Numbered from the stretch's first letter, positions 1 to 8,883 are shown. The stretch: DNA of 64,000 nt from Erysipelotrichaceae bacterium 66202529 (GCA_017161075.1 CP046174.1:1612001-1676000); one strand, 5' to 3'. A program made the numbers and translations. Notes: generated by a model from the letters alone, not told the origin.

Positions 1-974
1 CCGCTCTTACCGGCAAATGGTGATTTGTTGACGATAAAATTCATACTCAGGGTAGGCTCTTCGATATGAATACTTTCCAGCGGCATGATATGATCCTTTT
101 CGCACAGCGTTTCACCGATCATGATATCCGGAATACCTGCGATTACCACGATATCACCGCTTCTTGCTTCCTTCACGGAAACACGGCTCAACCCGCGGTA
201 TACGAAAATTTGCGAGGTCGTGTTCGTACGCTCATGTCCAAAGGAATCACAGATAACAACACTCTGCTGTGCCTTTAACACACCCTGATAGATACGGCCG
301 ATTCCCAGACGCCCAATGTACTCATCGTAACCAAGGGCACTGATCTGCATCTGAAGCGGTTCCTCATCGAGATCCGGATATGCTTCACAATGCTTCAGAA
401 TCGTTTTGAACAGCGGTTCAATGGAATCACTTGGCGTATCCATATCATACTGTACGATTCCCTGCTTGGCGATACCATACAGGATTGGAAAATCAAGCTG
501 TGCATCCGTGGCATTCAAATCCAGGAACAGCTCATACACCTCATCCACAACCTCCTGCGGACGGGCATCCTTTTTATCGATCTTGTTGATCAACAGAATC
601 GGGCGAAGACCCATTTCCAGAGACTTGCTTAATACAAAGCGTGTCTGCGGCATCGGACCCTCACTGGAATCCACCAGCAGAATAACAGCATCAACGGTCT
701 TAATGATACGTTCTACTTCACTGGAGAAATCCGCATGTCCAGGAGTATCTACAATATTGATTTTTACACCATCATGGATTACACTGCAGTTCTTGGAATA
801 GATGGTGATACCACGTTCCCGTTCCAGATCATTGCTGTCCATAACACAGTCGACAACTTCTTCATTGCTGCGAAATACATCACTCTGACGAAGGAAGGCA
901 TCTACCAGAGTAGACTTTCCTGCATCGACGTGGGCAATGACCGCGATATTTATAATCTTTTCTTTTTCATTCAT
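1..974 (-). CDS. typA: GTP-binding protein TypA/BipA, N-terminal part (runs off the window)
   Basis: Ribosome-associated translational GTPase involved in ribosome assembly and stress adaptation. Read on the minus strand, the protein starts MNEKEKIINIAVIAHVDAGK. It has the P-loop AHVDAGKST, the switch region with ERERGITI, the DTPGHADF G3 motif, and NKIDKK as G4, followed by the elongation-factor domain II. The start at 974 is set by an AAAGGTGG ribosome site just upstream. The C-terminal half lies beyond position 1. It is transcribed divergently from the deacetylase gene at 1102. Family assignment is secure because the whole G domain is visible. Confidence 0.95.
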   Translation of the reverse strand, partial: MNEKEKIINIAVIAHVDAGKSTLVDAFLRQSDVFRSNEEVVDCVMDSNDLERERGITIYSKNCSVIHDGVKINIVDTPGHADFSSEVERIIKTVDAVILLVDSSEGPMPQTRFVLSKSLEMGLRPILLINKIDKKDARPQEVVDEVYELFLDLNATDAQLDFPILYGIAKQGIVQYDMDTPSDSIEPLFKTILKHCEAYPDLDEEPLQMQISALGYDEYIGRLGIGRIYQGVLKAQQSVVICDSFGHERTNTTSQIFVYRGLSRVSVKEARSGDIVVIAGIPDIMIGETLCEKDHIMPLESIHIEEPTLSMNFIVNKSPFAGKS

Positions 975-1101
975 ATTCAATTCCACCTTTTAGACCAACT
1001 ATAATGATAATACGAAATCGAGGGAATTACAATTTTTTTCGCATAATAATGCATTATTTTCGCCTGTTTTTCCATATACTTGAAGGAGCAGGTGATAATT
1101 C

Positions 1102-2415
1102 ATGAATGTAAGACGTATTGTATGCCCTTTCCTGTGTCTGCTGCTTTTATGCGGCTGTAATAGGAAGGAGCTGGATGAGAACAGAAATCCAAATCAGGAG
1201 ATTGGAACGACCGTACAGGATATTCAATATAAGGATACCTATCTGGAAAGTATTATGTATCCGCAAACAGACATTGCCAAGCTGGATAAAAAAATCAAGG
1301 ATATCGTAGACAGTTATCAAAAGCGTTTCCTGACTGCTGTTAAGCCATATAAGGAAAAACGAAAGGCGGAGTTTAATATCACCTGGCAGTCCTTCTATAA
1401 GGATGAGCGCTATGTTTCGATTAAGCTGATGATTTATCAATGCATCTACCAGAAGCAGGAGTTTGTGGAAACCATCGTGTATGATACAAAGAAGCAGGAT
1501 TTTATCCATCTGTATGATATTTTTGATGCGAACAGGATTCAGGAGCTGTCCGCTAAGGCATCCGATTATTTTCAGAAGCGGTTCCCTTCGGAATGTGATA
1601 ATGACCGCTTCCGCTCCCATATATCGGCAGTGGAGGAAAATTTCGACCGGTTTGTATTAAAAAAGGACAGAATGGTGTTTTATTTTCCTCAGGGTACGTT
1701 GTTTGATGAGGCAGCGAGCTTTGAGTGTGGCTATGATGTCTTCAAGGATGCGATGGATTTGAAGAAGGAAGCTCAGCAGACGATTGTTCCCTATGAGGAT
1801 ATTTTAAATGAGCCGGTAAAAAATATTGACCCGAAAAAGCCGATGATTGCGCTTACCTTCGATGACGGCCCAAGCAAGCGCTATACGCCTGCAATTCTGG
1901 ATGTATTAAAGGAGTACGGAGCCAGTGCAACCTTCTTTGTCCTTGGCAGCAATGCGGATAATTTTCCGGATATCCTGCAGCGGATGGTGCTGGAGGGGAA
2001 TGAAATCGGAAATCATACGTATTCGCATAAGCAGCTGACCACACTGTCAAAGGAAAATATAGAGGAGGAGATCATAGCGACGCAGGAATCCATTTATGAT
2101 ATTACCCACCGGTATCCGGATGTGATCCGGCCGCCCTATGGCAGTAAAAATAAGACGGTTATGGAATGTGCAAAGGGTAAGCGCATCGTGACCTGGTCAC
2201 TGGATACCAGAGACTGGCATGACCGTGATGCGAAGGTCGTAGTGGAGCGCGTGCTTGAGCAGGTACAGGATGGAGATATTATCTTAATGCACGATTTGTA
2301 TGCATCAACCGCAGCTGCAGTTTCAGAGCTGGTTCCACGCCTGCAGGAAAAGGGGTATCAGCTGGTAACGGTGTCAGATCTGTATACCTACAGCAAGCAT
2401 GTGCGCCATTCCTGA
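1102..2415 (+). CDS. Polysaccharide deacetylase lipoprotein, PdaC-like
   Basis: Putative surface peptidoglycan deacetylase. Residues 1-19 are a lipoprotein signal peptide with a lipobox ending L-C-G-C. Residues about 40-230 resemble the DUF4163/DUF3298 region found in Bacillus PdaC. Residues about 248-430 form a NodB domain: TFDDGP at 252-257 (metal Asp), NHTYSH at 304-309 (metal His pair), RPPYG at 343-347, and LMHD at 395-398. All catalytic motifs are present, so the enzyme should be active. An AGGAGCAGGTGA ribosome site precedes the start. The gene stands alone between typA and a 370-bp gap. The domain order is seen; the exact sugar substrate is inferred. Confidence 0.85.
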   Translation: MNVRRIVCPFLCLLLLCGCNRKELDENRNPNQEIGTTVQDIQYKDTYLESIMYPQTDIAKLDKKIKDIVDSYQKRFLTAVKPYKEKRKAEFNITWQSFYKDERYVSIKLMIYQCIYQKQEFVETIVYDTKKQDFIHLYDIFDANRIQELSAKASDYFQKRFPSECDNDRFRSHISAVEENFDRFVLKKDRMVFYFPQGTLFDEAASFECGYDVFKDAMDLKKEAQQTIVPYEDILNEPVKNIDPKKPMIALTFDDGPSKRYTPAILDVLKEYGASATFFVLGSNADNFPDILQRMVLEGNEIGNHTYSHKQLTTLSKENIEEEIIATQESIYDITHRYPDVIRPPYGSKNKTVMECAKGKRIVTWSLDTRDWHDRDAKVVVERVLEQVQDGDIILMHDLYASTAAAVSELVPRLQEKGYQLVTVSDLYTYSKHVRHS

Positions 2416-2785
2416 TTAAAGCAGGAAGCAGAAGGAGCAGAGCCATCGTAAGTGCATTTCCGCATGCGTATCAATCTAGCAGATGCTTTGCTTTATTAAG
2501 TATGCGTGTGCTTTATGTGTGAGTTATATGAAGCTTTATACACCCAAAATCAGCGGTATGCATATGGTACAGGCAGGGGAGGATTACAGATGTGCCGGTT
2601 GTAAAATCCGGAGAAATTCAGGTAATTCAGGAAAACAATCACCATGAAAACACAGCAGTTTCAGCAGGGAAGATCAGCGTATACGCAGCTGGTCTTTTTC
2701 ATTTCTTTTCAGAAAGAAAAAAACACAAGGCTTTCAAATCTGTTTTATATATGGTATAATATACAAAAGAGAAAGCTGGGAATAT
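2416..2785. other. Gene-poor gap with an extended -10 promoter at 2752-2760
   Basis: A 370-bp gap. An extended -10 element (TGG then TATAAT) at 2752-2760 probably starts transcription of the ATP-grasp-like/esterase pair. A 39-codon frame at 2528-2647 has a CxxC pair but no ribosome site, and I do not call it a gene. Confidence 0.5.
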
Positions 2786-3673
2786 ATGAATTTTCTTGTG
2801 ATATCCCCGCAATTTCCTGCGACAAACTGGAACTTCTGCGACCGATTGAAGCTCAACGGTATCAATACCCTGGGAATCGGTTATGTACCGTATGAGGAAT
2901 TGCGGATCGAGGTCAGACATGCTTTGCAGGATTATATACAAATACAACAATCCCAATCATATGATGCTATGTTGCGTGCGGCAGCGTTTTTCATATATCG
3001 CTATGGCAGACTTCACGGCATAGAATCCTTTCAGGAGGCGAATTGCTTTGTGGATGCACGGCTGCGAACAGATTTTCATGTTACCAGCGGCAGCAGGATT
3101 AGTGAAGTGCAGCGGTATCTGGACATCGGTACACGGCGGGCATGGATGAAGGCTTGCGGTCTTCCTTTATTTCCGGCACAGCGTGCTGTCTCCAGGCAGC
3201 AGCTGATGCGGCTGATGGAGTCTGCAACGTCAATCTCTCTGTATACACCAGAGCAGGAACGACTGCGAGTATATCAGGATAAAGATAAGCTGCTACAGGC
3301 AGTCAATCTGTGTCACGACATGCTGCTGCCAGCGGAAAAGGAACCCCTTTATGTATGGGAGGCACTGCTGGATCATCAGGGGAATATCAGAATAGAGGCG
3401 ATGCAATGCAATGGATTGGTTATACGGAAAGAGGAGAAAAAAGAGCTGTCAGTATTTGCTGAACAGGCATGTCTGCGCCTGACAAAAGCGGGATGGAGCT
3501 GCAGCTTTGTGCATATGCTGCTGGTAAAGCAACAAAACAGCTGGGCAGTCCTAGATATTCACACCGGCGCGGATTGCTGTCATCTGTTGCATGAAACACA
3601 GGATATATACCAGCTGTGGGCTGATTGCATATGTGAAGAAATGGAACAGGCATTAGACACACAGGAGCATTGA
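2786..3673 (+). CDS. Divergent ATP-grasp-like protein of unknown function
   Basis: I do not recognise a specific enzyme. The 295-residue protein opens with a Rossmann-like strand (MNFLVISPQFPATN) and has the overall look of carbamoyl-phosphate-synthase-like ATP-grasp proteins. A charged segment with YQDKDKLL may correspond to the nucleotide subdomain, and the C-terminal part (VLDIHTGAD) resembles a worn ATP-grasp core. Classical NxN metal ligands are not obvious, so catalysis is doubtful. Its stop lies 34 bases before the start of the esterase at 3708, suggesting co-transcription. The ATP-grasp assignment is tentative. Confidence 0.5.
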   Translation: MNFLVISPQFPATNWNFCDRLKLNGINTLGIGYVPYEELRIEVRHALQDYIQIQQSQSYDAMLRAAAFFIYRYGRLHGIESFQEANCFVDARLRTDFHVTSGSRISEVQRYLDIGTRRAWMKACGLPLFPAQRAVSRQQLMRLMESATSISLYTPEQERLRVYQDKDKLLQAVNLCHDMLLPAEKEPLYVWEALLDHQGNIRIEAMQCNGLVIRKEEKKELSVFAEQACLRLTKAGWSCSFVHMLLVKQQNSWAVLDIHTGADCCHLLHETQDIYQLWADCICEEMEQALDTQEH

Positions 3674-3707
3674 AGTGATGATGAGCGATAACAAGGAGGG
3701 TATGTTT

Positions 3708-4463
3708 ATGAAAGTGGAGTATTATAAGGAATTTAGCCATGAGCTGAATCGGGACATGGAATTTAAGGTGTTTGGACACGCAGGGGTTCCCTGCCTGGTA
3801 TTTCCGGCACAGGATGGACGCTTTTATGATTTTGAAAACTTCGGTATGATCGATGCCGCACATGAATATGTGGATGCCGGCAGAATTATGTTTTTCTGCT
3901 GTGACAGTATAGATCATGAAACATGGAGCTTTGAAGCTGGAAATCCGAGAGAACGTATTGAACAGCACGAACGCTATTATCATTACATTATTGATGAACT
4001 GGTGCCCCGCATACAGGAAATCAGTGTCTATGCCAACGGCGGCAAGGATGGACAGGGGATGATGACCTGCGGCTGCAGTCTGGGAGCCTTTCATGCATTG
4101 AACTTCTTCCTGCGCAGACCGGACTTGTTTAACCGTGTGTTATCAATGAGCGGGCTGTATCATGCGGACTACTTCTTCCATGATTATCATGATGAGCTGA
4201 CCTACCGCAATTCTCCAAGTGATTATCTGCCAAATACGCCTTGTGATCATCCGTATATGGAGCTGTATCGCAATTCGGAAATCGTTTTATGCTGCGGACA
4301 GGGGGCCTGGGAGCAGGAAATGGAAAACAGCATGCATCAGATGGAAGCGATTTTTGCAGAAAAGCATATTGATGCATGGATTGATTATTGGGGATATGAT
4401 GTTTCCCATGACTGGTACTGGTGGAAGAAACAAATCGATTATTTTCTGCAGTTTATGGTATAA
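3708..4463 (+). CDS. Esterase family alpha/beta hydrolase
   Basis: Cytoplasmic hydrolase of the putative esterase (EstD-like) family, 251 residues. The nucleophile elbow is visible as GCSLGA, after a TCGCSLGAFHALNFFL helix, and a late His lies in DVSHDWYWWKKQ. The frame is open from a GTG at 3675, but an AAGGAGG site at 3693-3699 fits ATG 3708 with 8-base spacing, so I chose that start. It follows the ATP-grasp-like gene and is closed by the terminator at 4464. No signal peptide. The natural ester is unknown. Confidence 0.8.
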   Translation: MKVEYYKEFSHELNRDMEFKVFGHAGVPCLVFPAQDGRFYDFENFGMIDAAHEYVDAGRIMFFCCDSIDHETWSFEAGNPRERIEQHERYYHYIIDELVPRIQEISVYANGGKDGQGMMTCGCSLGAFHALNFFLRRPDLFNRVLSMSGLYHADYFFHDYHDELTYRNSPSDYLPNTPCDHPYMELYRNSEIVLCCGQGAWEQEMENSMHQMEAIFAEKHIDAWIDYWGYDVSHDWYWWKKQIDYFLQFMV

Positions 4464-4490
4464 GGGTCTGAATTTCAGATCCTTTTTTAA
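4464..4490 (+). terminator. Rho-independent terminator after the esterase
   Basis: An 8-bp stem (GGGTCTGA with TCAGATCC, one G-T pair) is followed by six T. It starts right after the stop codon. Confidence 0.85.
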
Positions 4491-4590
4491 TTAGGAAGCC
4501 ATATTGCTTAATAGAAAGCCTGCATAGAAATCGGACAAATGATGTTCGTAATGCGTCATGAAAGCGTTACGCTACGGATGTGGTATATAC

Positions 4591-4645
4591 TATTAGATAT
4601 ATATCTAATATATGGATTGACAATTATCTACTGTAGTTGTATTAT
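4591..4645 (+). promoter_or_regulatory. Promoter with a 20-bp palindromic operator for the MFS/ArsR pair
   Basis: A perfect 20-bp palindrome (arm TATTAGATAT) occupies 4591-4610. It is followed by TTGACA at 4617-4622, a 17-base spacer and TATTAT at 4640-4645. A second half-site TATCTAATA at 4651-4659 lies just past the -10. Operators on both sides of a promoter fit repression by the ArsR-type protein at 5925, which is an inference. Confidence 0.75.
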
Positions 4646-4675
4646 ATATATATCTAATAAAGGAGATAGATATAC

Positions 4676-5908
4676 ATGGAACAAGGATACCGTCAGATAT
4701 TTAAGCAGAAAGAATATATGAAAATGACAGGGGCGAACTTTATCAACCGTTTGGGTGATTCGATTGATATGATTGCATTTACCTGGCTTGTCTATGAGCT
4801 GACAGGCTCTGCCAGCTGGTCTGCCGTTATGCTGGGAGTCAATATGATCCCCAATGTCATTGTACAGCCGTTTGCCGGTGCAGTTGTAGAGCGGATGGAG
4901 AAAAAAAAGGTGATGATTGTGTGCGATAGCTTGCGCGGTATTCTTACGGCTGCGATTGCTGTCTTGTATATGCTTTCTGTTTTACAGCCATGGATGCTGC
5001 TGTTGATTACGTTTCTTAATAATACACTGGAATCCTTTCGCAATCCTGCATCCACTGCCTTTACCCCGCTTATTCTGGATCGGGAATATTATGATTTCGG
5101 CCTTTCCTTCTCACAGTCATCCTCCCGGATTTGTGAGCTGGTTGGTACTGCTGCCGGCGGTATCCTGATCGCTGCAATCGGACTGCCCGGTGCAATCTTG
5201 ACAGATGTAGCTTCCTTTTTCATCTCTGCTGCTATTATTTTCTGTATTCACAGTAAGGAAACAGCGCAAACGGAAAAAAGCGATTACCGAAAGAGTCTGC
5301 TGCTCATGAGGGAGGGCTTTCAGTATGTAAAGGGCCTGCCACTGCTGCTTGTGATTTGCGGCTGTGCTGCATTGATGAATATGCTGCTGGTTCCATATAA
5401 TTCCTTTCAGGCACCGTATATCAGCGGTATTTTGCATCAGGGGGCAGATCTGTTATCCGTTTCCTCACTGGCGCTGTCCATCGGCATGGGCATCGGTGCC
5501 TTTGTCTATCCGTATCTTCAAAAGCATATCCACAACCGCACGCTTCTTCTGCTTGGCGGTGTTTCTACAGGCTTTTATTATCTGGCTCTGACACAGATTA
5601 TTCATCTTTCAGGAACGATTCCCATTTACATCGCTATGGCGATTGCCGCTTTTCTGTTTGGCTGCTGTATAGCCGTTTTGATCAGTATTATCAGTATTTC
5701 TTTAATGAAGCATGTGGAGCAGGCCTATCTGGCCAGAGTCAGTGCGATTTTTAATGCCGTAGCCACCATCGCTATGCCCCTGACCTCCTTTGCGATGAGT
5801 GCGATCTGCCTGTATGTGTCTATCCCTGTGATATTCGCAGCCTTTGCTTTGTTTACTTTCCTGATATTTACTGGTATGATATTCCTGAAACAGCTGCGGG
5901 AGCTGTAA
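4676..5908 (+). CDS. MFS exporter, MefA/EntS-like
   Basis: Twelve-helix major facilitator of 410 residues, of the drug/macrolide and siderophore exporter group. The signature region after helix 2 reads AGAVVERMEKKKVMIVCDSLRG. The N-terminus FINRLGDSIDMIAFTWLVYELTG is typical of Mef-like pumps. The ribosome site AAGGAG at 4659-4664 fits ATG 4676. The next gene encodes an ArsR-type regulator and starts 16 bases after the stop, so the pair is an operon. Substrate is unknown. Confidence 0.85.
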   Translation: MEQGYRQIFKQKEYMKMTGANFINRLGDSIDMIAFTWLVYELTGSASWSAVMLGVNMIPNVIVQPFAGAVVERMEKKKVMIVCDSLRGILTAAIAVLYMLSVLQPWMLLLITFLNNTLESFRNPASTAFTPLILDREYYDFGLSFSQSSSRICELVGTAAGGILIAAIGLPGAILTDVASFFISAAIIFCIHSKETAQTEKSDYRKSLLLMREGFQYVKGLPLLLVICGCAALMNMLLVPYNSFQAPYISGILHQGADLLSVSSLALSIGMGIGAFVYPYLQKHIHNRTLLLLGGVSTGFYYLALTQIIHLSGTIPIYIAMAIAAFLFGCCIAVLISIISISLMKHVEQAYLARVSAIFNAVATIAMPLTSFAMSAICLYVSIPVIFAAFALFTFLIFTGMIFLKQLREL

Positions 5909-5924
5909 AAAGGAGATGGCGCGT

Positions 5925-7013
5925 GTGAAAATCCTGTTTAAAAACTGGTTTCAGCCAATGCTGGAATGCTGTGAGCTGCTGGAGGACAGTCTGCGTGAGG
6001 AAGGATTTGAGGATGCTTTGCGCGGGGAGCATTTACCGGCTGCGGATGAACAACGGGTGCGTTCACATATTACTGTGCTGATACGCATACGCACAGAAAT
6101 GCGGACGGTATTTAACTCTGAATTTTCCCATATGCAATTTCTGTTTCAGGAAAAAAAGGCGAGTAAAATCACACCCTTTCACAGCTTTCTGATCAGTTAT
6201 CTCAATATGCTGGAAACAGACTGGAAAATACAGCTGCAGGACTTGCGCAAGGTATGTGAACAGGATAAACTGTGTCTGATTCGATCCTATATCAGCAACT
6301 TCGATGAGGATAAGGATTACAAGGCTGCGGATAGTCAGCAGCTTCTTACAGATTTAGACGCCAGTGGTCTGGAGGTAGAGGATAAATGGGAGCTTTGGAT
6401 GCGGGCACAGAATATGATGACAGTGCTGGATGAATGGGAGGCCCTGTTTCAGAATCTGCTTCCTATTTTGAAGCGGTATCATAAAGAGTATGCGGAGGCT
6501 GCCTCTTTGTTTCAGGATATGTGCGGCAATGACGGTGAACAGCTTCAGGAGCTGATGGAGCTTACCGGCATAAAATTGGATGCGGTTTTAGAATCCGAGG
6601 AAATACTTGTATTACCAACCTTTGCCGGATTTCGATCATTGTCTTTTCTCACACAGGAGCTTCGTGAAGACGGACAGGCAACACTGATCTGGGGACTGGA
6701 TATACTGCCGCTGCTCAAGCATAAAAAGGCTGGAATTTCTATAGATACGATTTGCAGCAGCTTAAAGCTGCTCAGTGATAAAAGCAAGTTTGATATTCTT
6801 TGCTTTGTATCCAGACAAAGTGCTTATGGAGCACAGATTGCAAAGGAGCTTCAGCTTACAACACCAACAATTTCCTATCATATGCAGTCCCTGATGAATG
6901 CCGGCTTTATAAAATTTCGTAAGGAAAACAACCGATTGTACTACTCTCTCAATCGTGCCTATCTAGAGGAATTTCTGGAAATGACTAAGCAAAAGCTGCT
7001 ATCTAATTCCTAG
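5925..7013 (+). CDS. ArsR-type winged-helix regulator with a large N-terminal domain
   Basis: Likely autoregulator of the MFS operon. Residues about 1-270 are an uncharacterised, mostly helical domain that could sense a ligand. Residues about 275-350 are an ArsR winged helix: LKLLSDKSKFDILCFV, then a recognition helix TTPTISYHMQSLMNAG, then a wing. Cys metal-site motifs of classical ArsR are absent. An ATG at 5916 lies inside the AAAAGGAG ribosome site, so GTG 5925 with 9-base spacing is the better start. The palindrome at 4591 is the probable target. Confidence 0.75.
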   Translation: MKILFKNWFQPMLECCELLEDSLREEGFEDALRGEHLPAADEQRVRSHITVLIRIRTEMRTVFNSEFSHMQFLFQEKKASKITPFHSFLISYLNMLETDWKIQLQDLRKVCEQDKLCLIRSYISNFDEDKDYKAADSQQLLTDLDASGLEVEDKWELWMRAQNMMTVLDEWEALFQNLLPILKRYHKEYAEAASLFQDMCGNDGEQLQELMELTGIKLDAVLESEEILVLPTFAGFRSLSFLTQELREDGQATLIWGLDILPLLKHKKAGISIDTICSSLKLLSDKSKFDILCFVSRQSAYGAQIAKELQLTTPTISYHMQSLMNAGFIKFRKENNRLYYSLNRAYLEEFLEMTKQKLLSNS

Positions 7014-7315
7014 TAAAATGCTTCACATATTTTCACGTATTTCAAACATTTTTTATACAAATAAATATCATATACTATTACACGAGCAAGGAAGTTAACC
7101 TTGCTTGTATGTACTCATCATTCTCCCTAATGATAATTCATACAATTTTCTATCCCCTTAAATAACATAATTTTTGGAAAAGCCGGAACCCCTTAACCGG
7201 CTTTTTCCATTTTTTCTGTACAGAAACCGTTTTTTTATTAAATCTGTCAAGTTATGGCTGTATTGTTGCGTAAATTTCACATTTTTGATAGGATGTACAC
7301 AAGAGGTGTTGAGCT
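7014..7315. other. Intergenic gap with terminator and promoter
   Basis: A hairpin with AAAAGCCGG and CCGGCTTTT arms at 7176-7208 followed by pyrimidine-rich sequence is a terminator. A weak promoter (TTGCGT at 7266, TAGGAT at 7289, 17-base spacer) precedes the next gene. A GCAAGG/CCTTGC hairpin lies near 7085-7107. Confidence 0.6.
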
Positions 7316-7723
7316 ATGAAGGTTACAGGATATATGGATCCGTTGACATTAAGCATTGATATTGCCCAGGAAAGAGAAAAGGCACTTGTTCTATGGGAAA
7401 TGGAGAAGCGGAAAAAACGTCTGGAGGAGCTGTGTGCAGCAATTTCATCAATGACAAAACACAGTATCATGGAGCAGTTGGATGAGCTGATTACTTTGGG
7501 TCTGGTTTCCCGCGTTGTCCATGTACGGAAAAAGCCTACCATGATTGAATATGCGCTTACCAACCGTGGAGCCATGCTGTTAAAGTGTCTGCGCAAAATG
7601 ATGGATGTCGGAATCGGGATTATGATGGATTATCATATGGAGGAGGTTCTGATACAGGAGGGCTATATCGAACGGGTGGAGGATGAAGATGAACAGTATA
7701 AGGAAGCACTGCAACAGGATTAA
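7316..7723 (+). CDS. HxlR-like winged-helix regulator
   Basis: A 135-residue DNA-binding protein. The central part (SSMTKHSIMEQLDELITLGL, then VSRVVHVRKKPTMIEYALT) matches the HxlR pattern of recognition helix, leucine-rich helix and Tyr-Leu-Thr wing. The N-terminal AQEREKALVLWEM helix is unusual for the family and the typical Cys of redox-sensing HxlR is not seen. An AGAGGTGTTGAG ribosome site precedes the start. A terminator overlaps the 3' end, so the gene is monocistronic. Confidence 0.65.
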   Translation: MKVTGYMDPLTLSIDIAQEREKALVLWEMEKRKKRLEELCAAISSMTKHSIMEQLDELITLGLVSRVVHVRKKPTMIEYALTNRGAMLLKCLRKMMDVGIGIMMDYHMEEVLIQEGYIERVEDEDEQYKEALQQD

Positions 7724-7739
7724 CTGTGCAGTGTTTTTA
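7707..7739 (+). terminator. Terminator overlapping the 3' end of the HxlR-like gene
   Basis: CACTGCA at 7707-7713 pairs with TGCAGTG at 7727-7733, followed by five T. Confidence 0.75.
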
Positions 7740-7740
7740 C

Positions 7741-7763
7741 TTGTTACATATATTTTGTAACAA
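7741..7763. promoter_or_regulatory. Inverted repeat, probable operator
   Basis: Perfect 8-bp arms TTGTTACA and TGTAACAA, 7 bases apart, immediately upstream of a TATACT box (7771-7776) for the small gene at 7795. The symmetry and spacing suit a dimeric HTH repressor; which one is unknown. Confidence 0.55.
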
Positions 7764-7794
7764 TATGACCTATACTATCCTTGAGGTGATAGAA

Positions 7795-8082
7795 ATGGCA
7801 TATCTTTCATTTCCGGATTTTATGGAACGGAAGCGGTATCGGTTTCAACACAGATTATGGGAAGGGGATCCAATGTATCGCTGTAAGCTCTGGAAAGCAC
7901 ACCGGCAGGAATATGCGAGGGTCTGCCGGTTTGGCAAATATGCCAGTGATGTTAGGGTGCTGGACGATGAGGTGATTGCGTATGAACGCCGTATTCTTGA
8001 GGTGAGGAGAAAAAGCGGTTTATTGAGTGATCACGAGTACGTACAGCTGCAGGAGGAGCTGCTGCGGCAGTTTCCTCTGTAA
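7795..8082 (+). CDS. Small basic protein of unknown function
   Basis: 95 residues, rich in Arg and Tyr, no membrane segment and no family I recognise. The frame is open from 7726, but GAGGTG with 8-base spacing favours the ATG at 7795 (MAYLSFPDFMERKRYRF). The C-terminal third (EVIAYERRILEVRRKSGLLS) is predicted helical. It stands alone between an operator-like repeat and an 800-bp gene-free stretch. Confidence 0.55.
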   Translation: MAYLSFPDFMERKRYRFQHRLWEGDPMYRCKLWKAHRQEYARVCRFGKYASDVRVLDDEVIAYERRILEVRRKSGLLSDHEYVQLQEELLRQFPL

Positions 8083-8883
8083 TACCTGCTGTTACACCCA
8101 TGAATAAAAAAAGCCACGCAATGGTGGCATGCCGCAAATATACTGCCTAGGTATCTTTCCGTTTTTCATGGGCGGCAACAGGTTCATTATAGATGGAATT
8201 TATGGGCTTTGTAAAGCGGTTCAGCATAAGTTTATCTGCACTTATGAAAAAATTCATGAATCATTTATATCGGTTAGATCCTATGCGGCTTGCACATGGA
8301 AACAACATTATACTCTGTAGAATTTCTATACAGAAATACCGGCATTGCTTATAAACCCTGTTGGATTTTCTATATAGAGATAGCTGTTTAGCTTTTGCGG
8401 GGGGCAAGGACCTGTTAAAACAAGAATGCAGTATTTGAAGGTTCAAATAACCGGGAATTGATAGGGGATATGGAGGAAGGCTGCTTACAAAATTAAGTCT
8501 ATGGTGTAAGAACAGAACAAGAAAAAAGGCGCTAGGGATACGCCTTTTTTCTTAATACAATAAATTATTAAGGGGATAGAATGTATAGAAAATAATTAGG
8601 GGAGTTATTTTCTATCTAGGCGAAGAATATCTTTGCCCACAGTTACTATAATAAAAAGATATAGTTAAAAGATATGTAAATTGTGTGAAAATATGTGATT
8701 GAATTGGAATATTTTCTGTTTTCCAATGGAAACCTTTTGGCTTTTTGTATCTACTAAACAAAATGTTTAAAATATTAAACTTTTTTTCTGCAGACTATTG
8801 CATATGCTTCATTTTATGTTATAATCATCCTGTTTCAAATATGATACGCAAAGTTTAGTATTACTAAACAAAGGGAGGTATGT
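8083..8883. other. 800-bp gene-free stretch: orphan terminator and inverted repeats
   Basis: No convincing gene on either strand. A short hairpin with a T-run on the minus strand lies at 8105-8127. A strong bidirectional terminator lies at 8522-8550 (AAAAAAGGCG/CGCCTTTTTT), 440 bp after the last stop codon, so an unrecognised small RNA may end there. A perfect 11-bp inverted repeat (ATAGAAAATAA/TTATTTTCTAT) is at 8585-8615. The last 130 bp hold the promoter of the polyamine operon. Confidence 0.5.
8752..8869 (+). promoter_or_regulatory. Promoter and TACTAAAC operators of the polyamine operon
   Basis: Extended -10 (TGT then TATAAT) at 8817-8825 with TTGCAT at 8798-8803. A perfect 17-bp palindrome with arms GTTTAGTA/TACTAAAC lies at 8853-8869. 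The half-site TACTAAAC recurs at 8752-8759 as part of the inverted repeat TAAACA-AAA-TGTTTA. Sites both upstream and downstream of the promoter fit autoregulation by the XRE-cupin protein. Confidence 0.7.

Noticed and set aside
1044..1058. Palindrome AATAATGCATTATT between typA and the deacetylase gene
   Set aside because: Short and AT-rich; likely to occur by chance in such promoters.
2528..2647. 39-codon frame with a CxxC pair
   Set aside because: No ribosome site or recognisable domain.
3420..4094. 224-codon minus-strand frame opposite the ATP-grasp/esterase pair
   Set aside because: Shadow frame; composition is unlike real proteins of this genome and no ribosome site is present.
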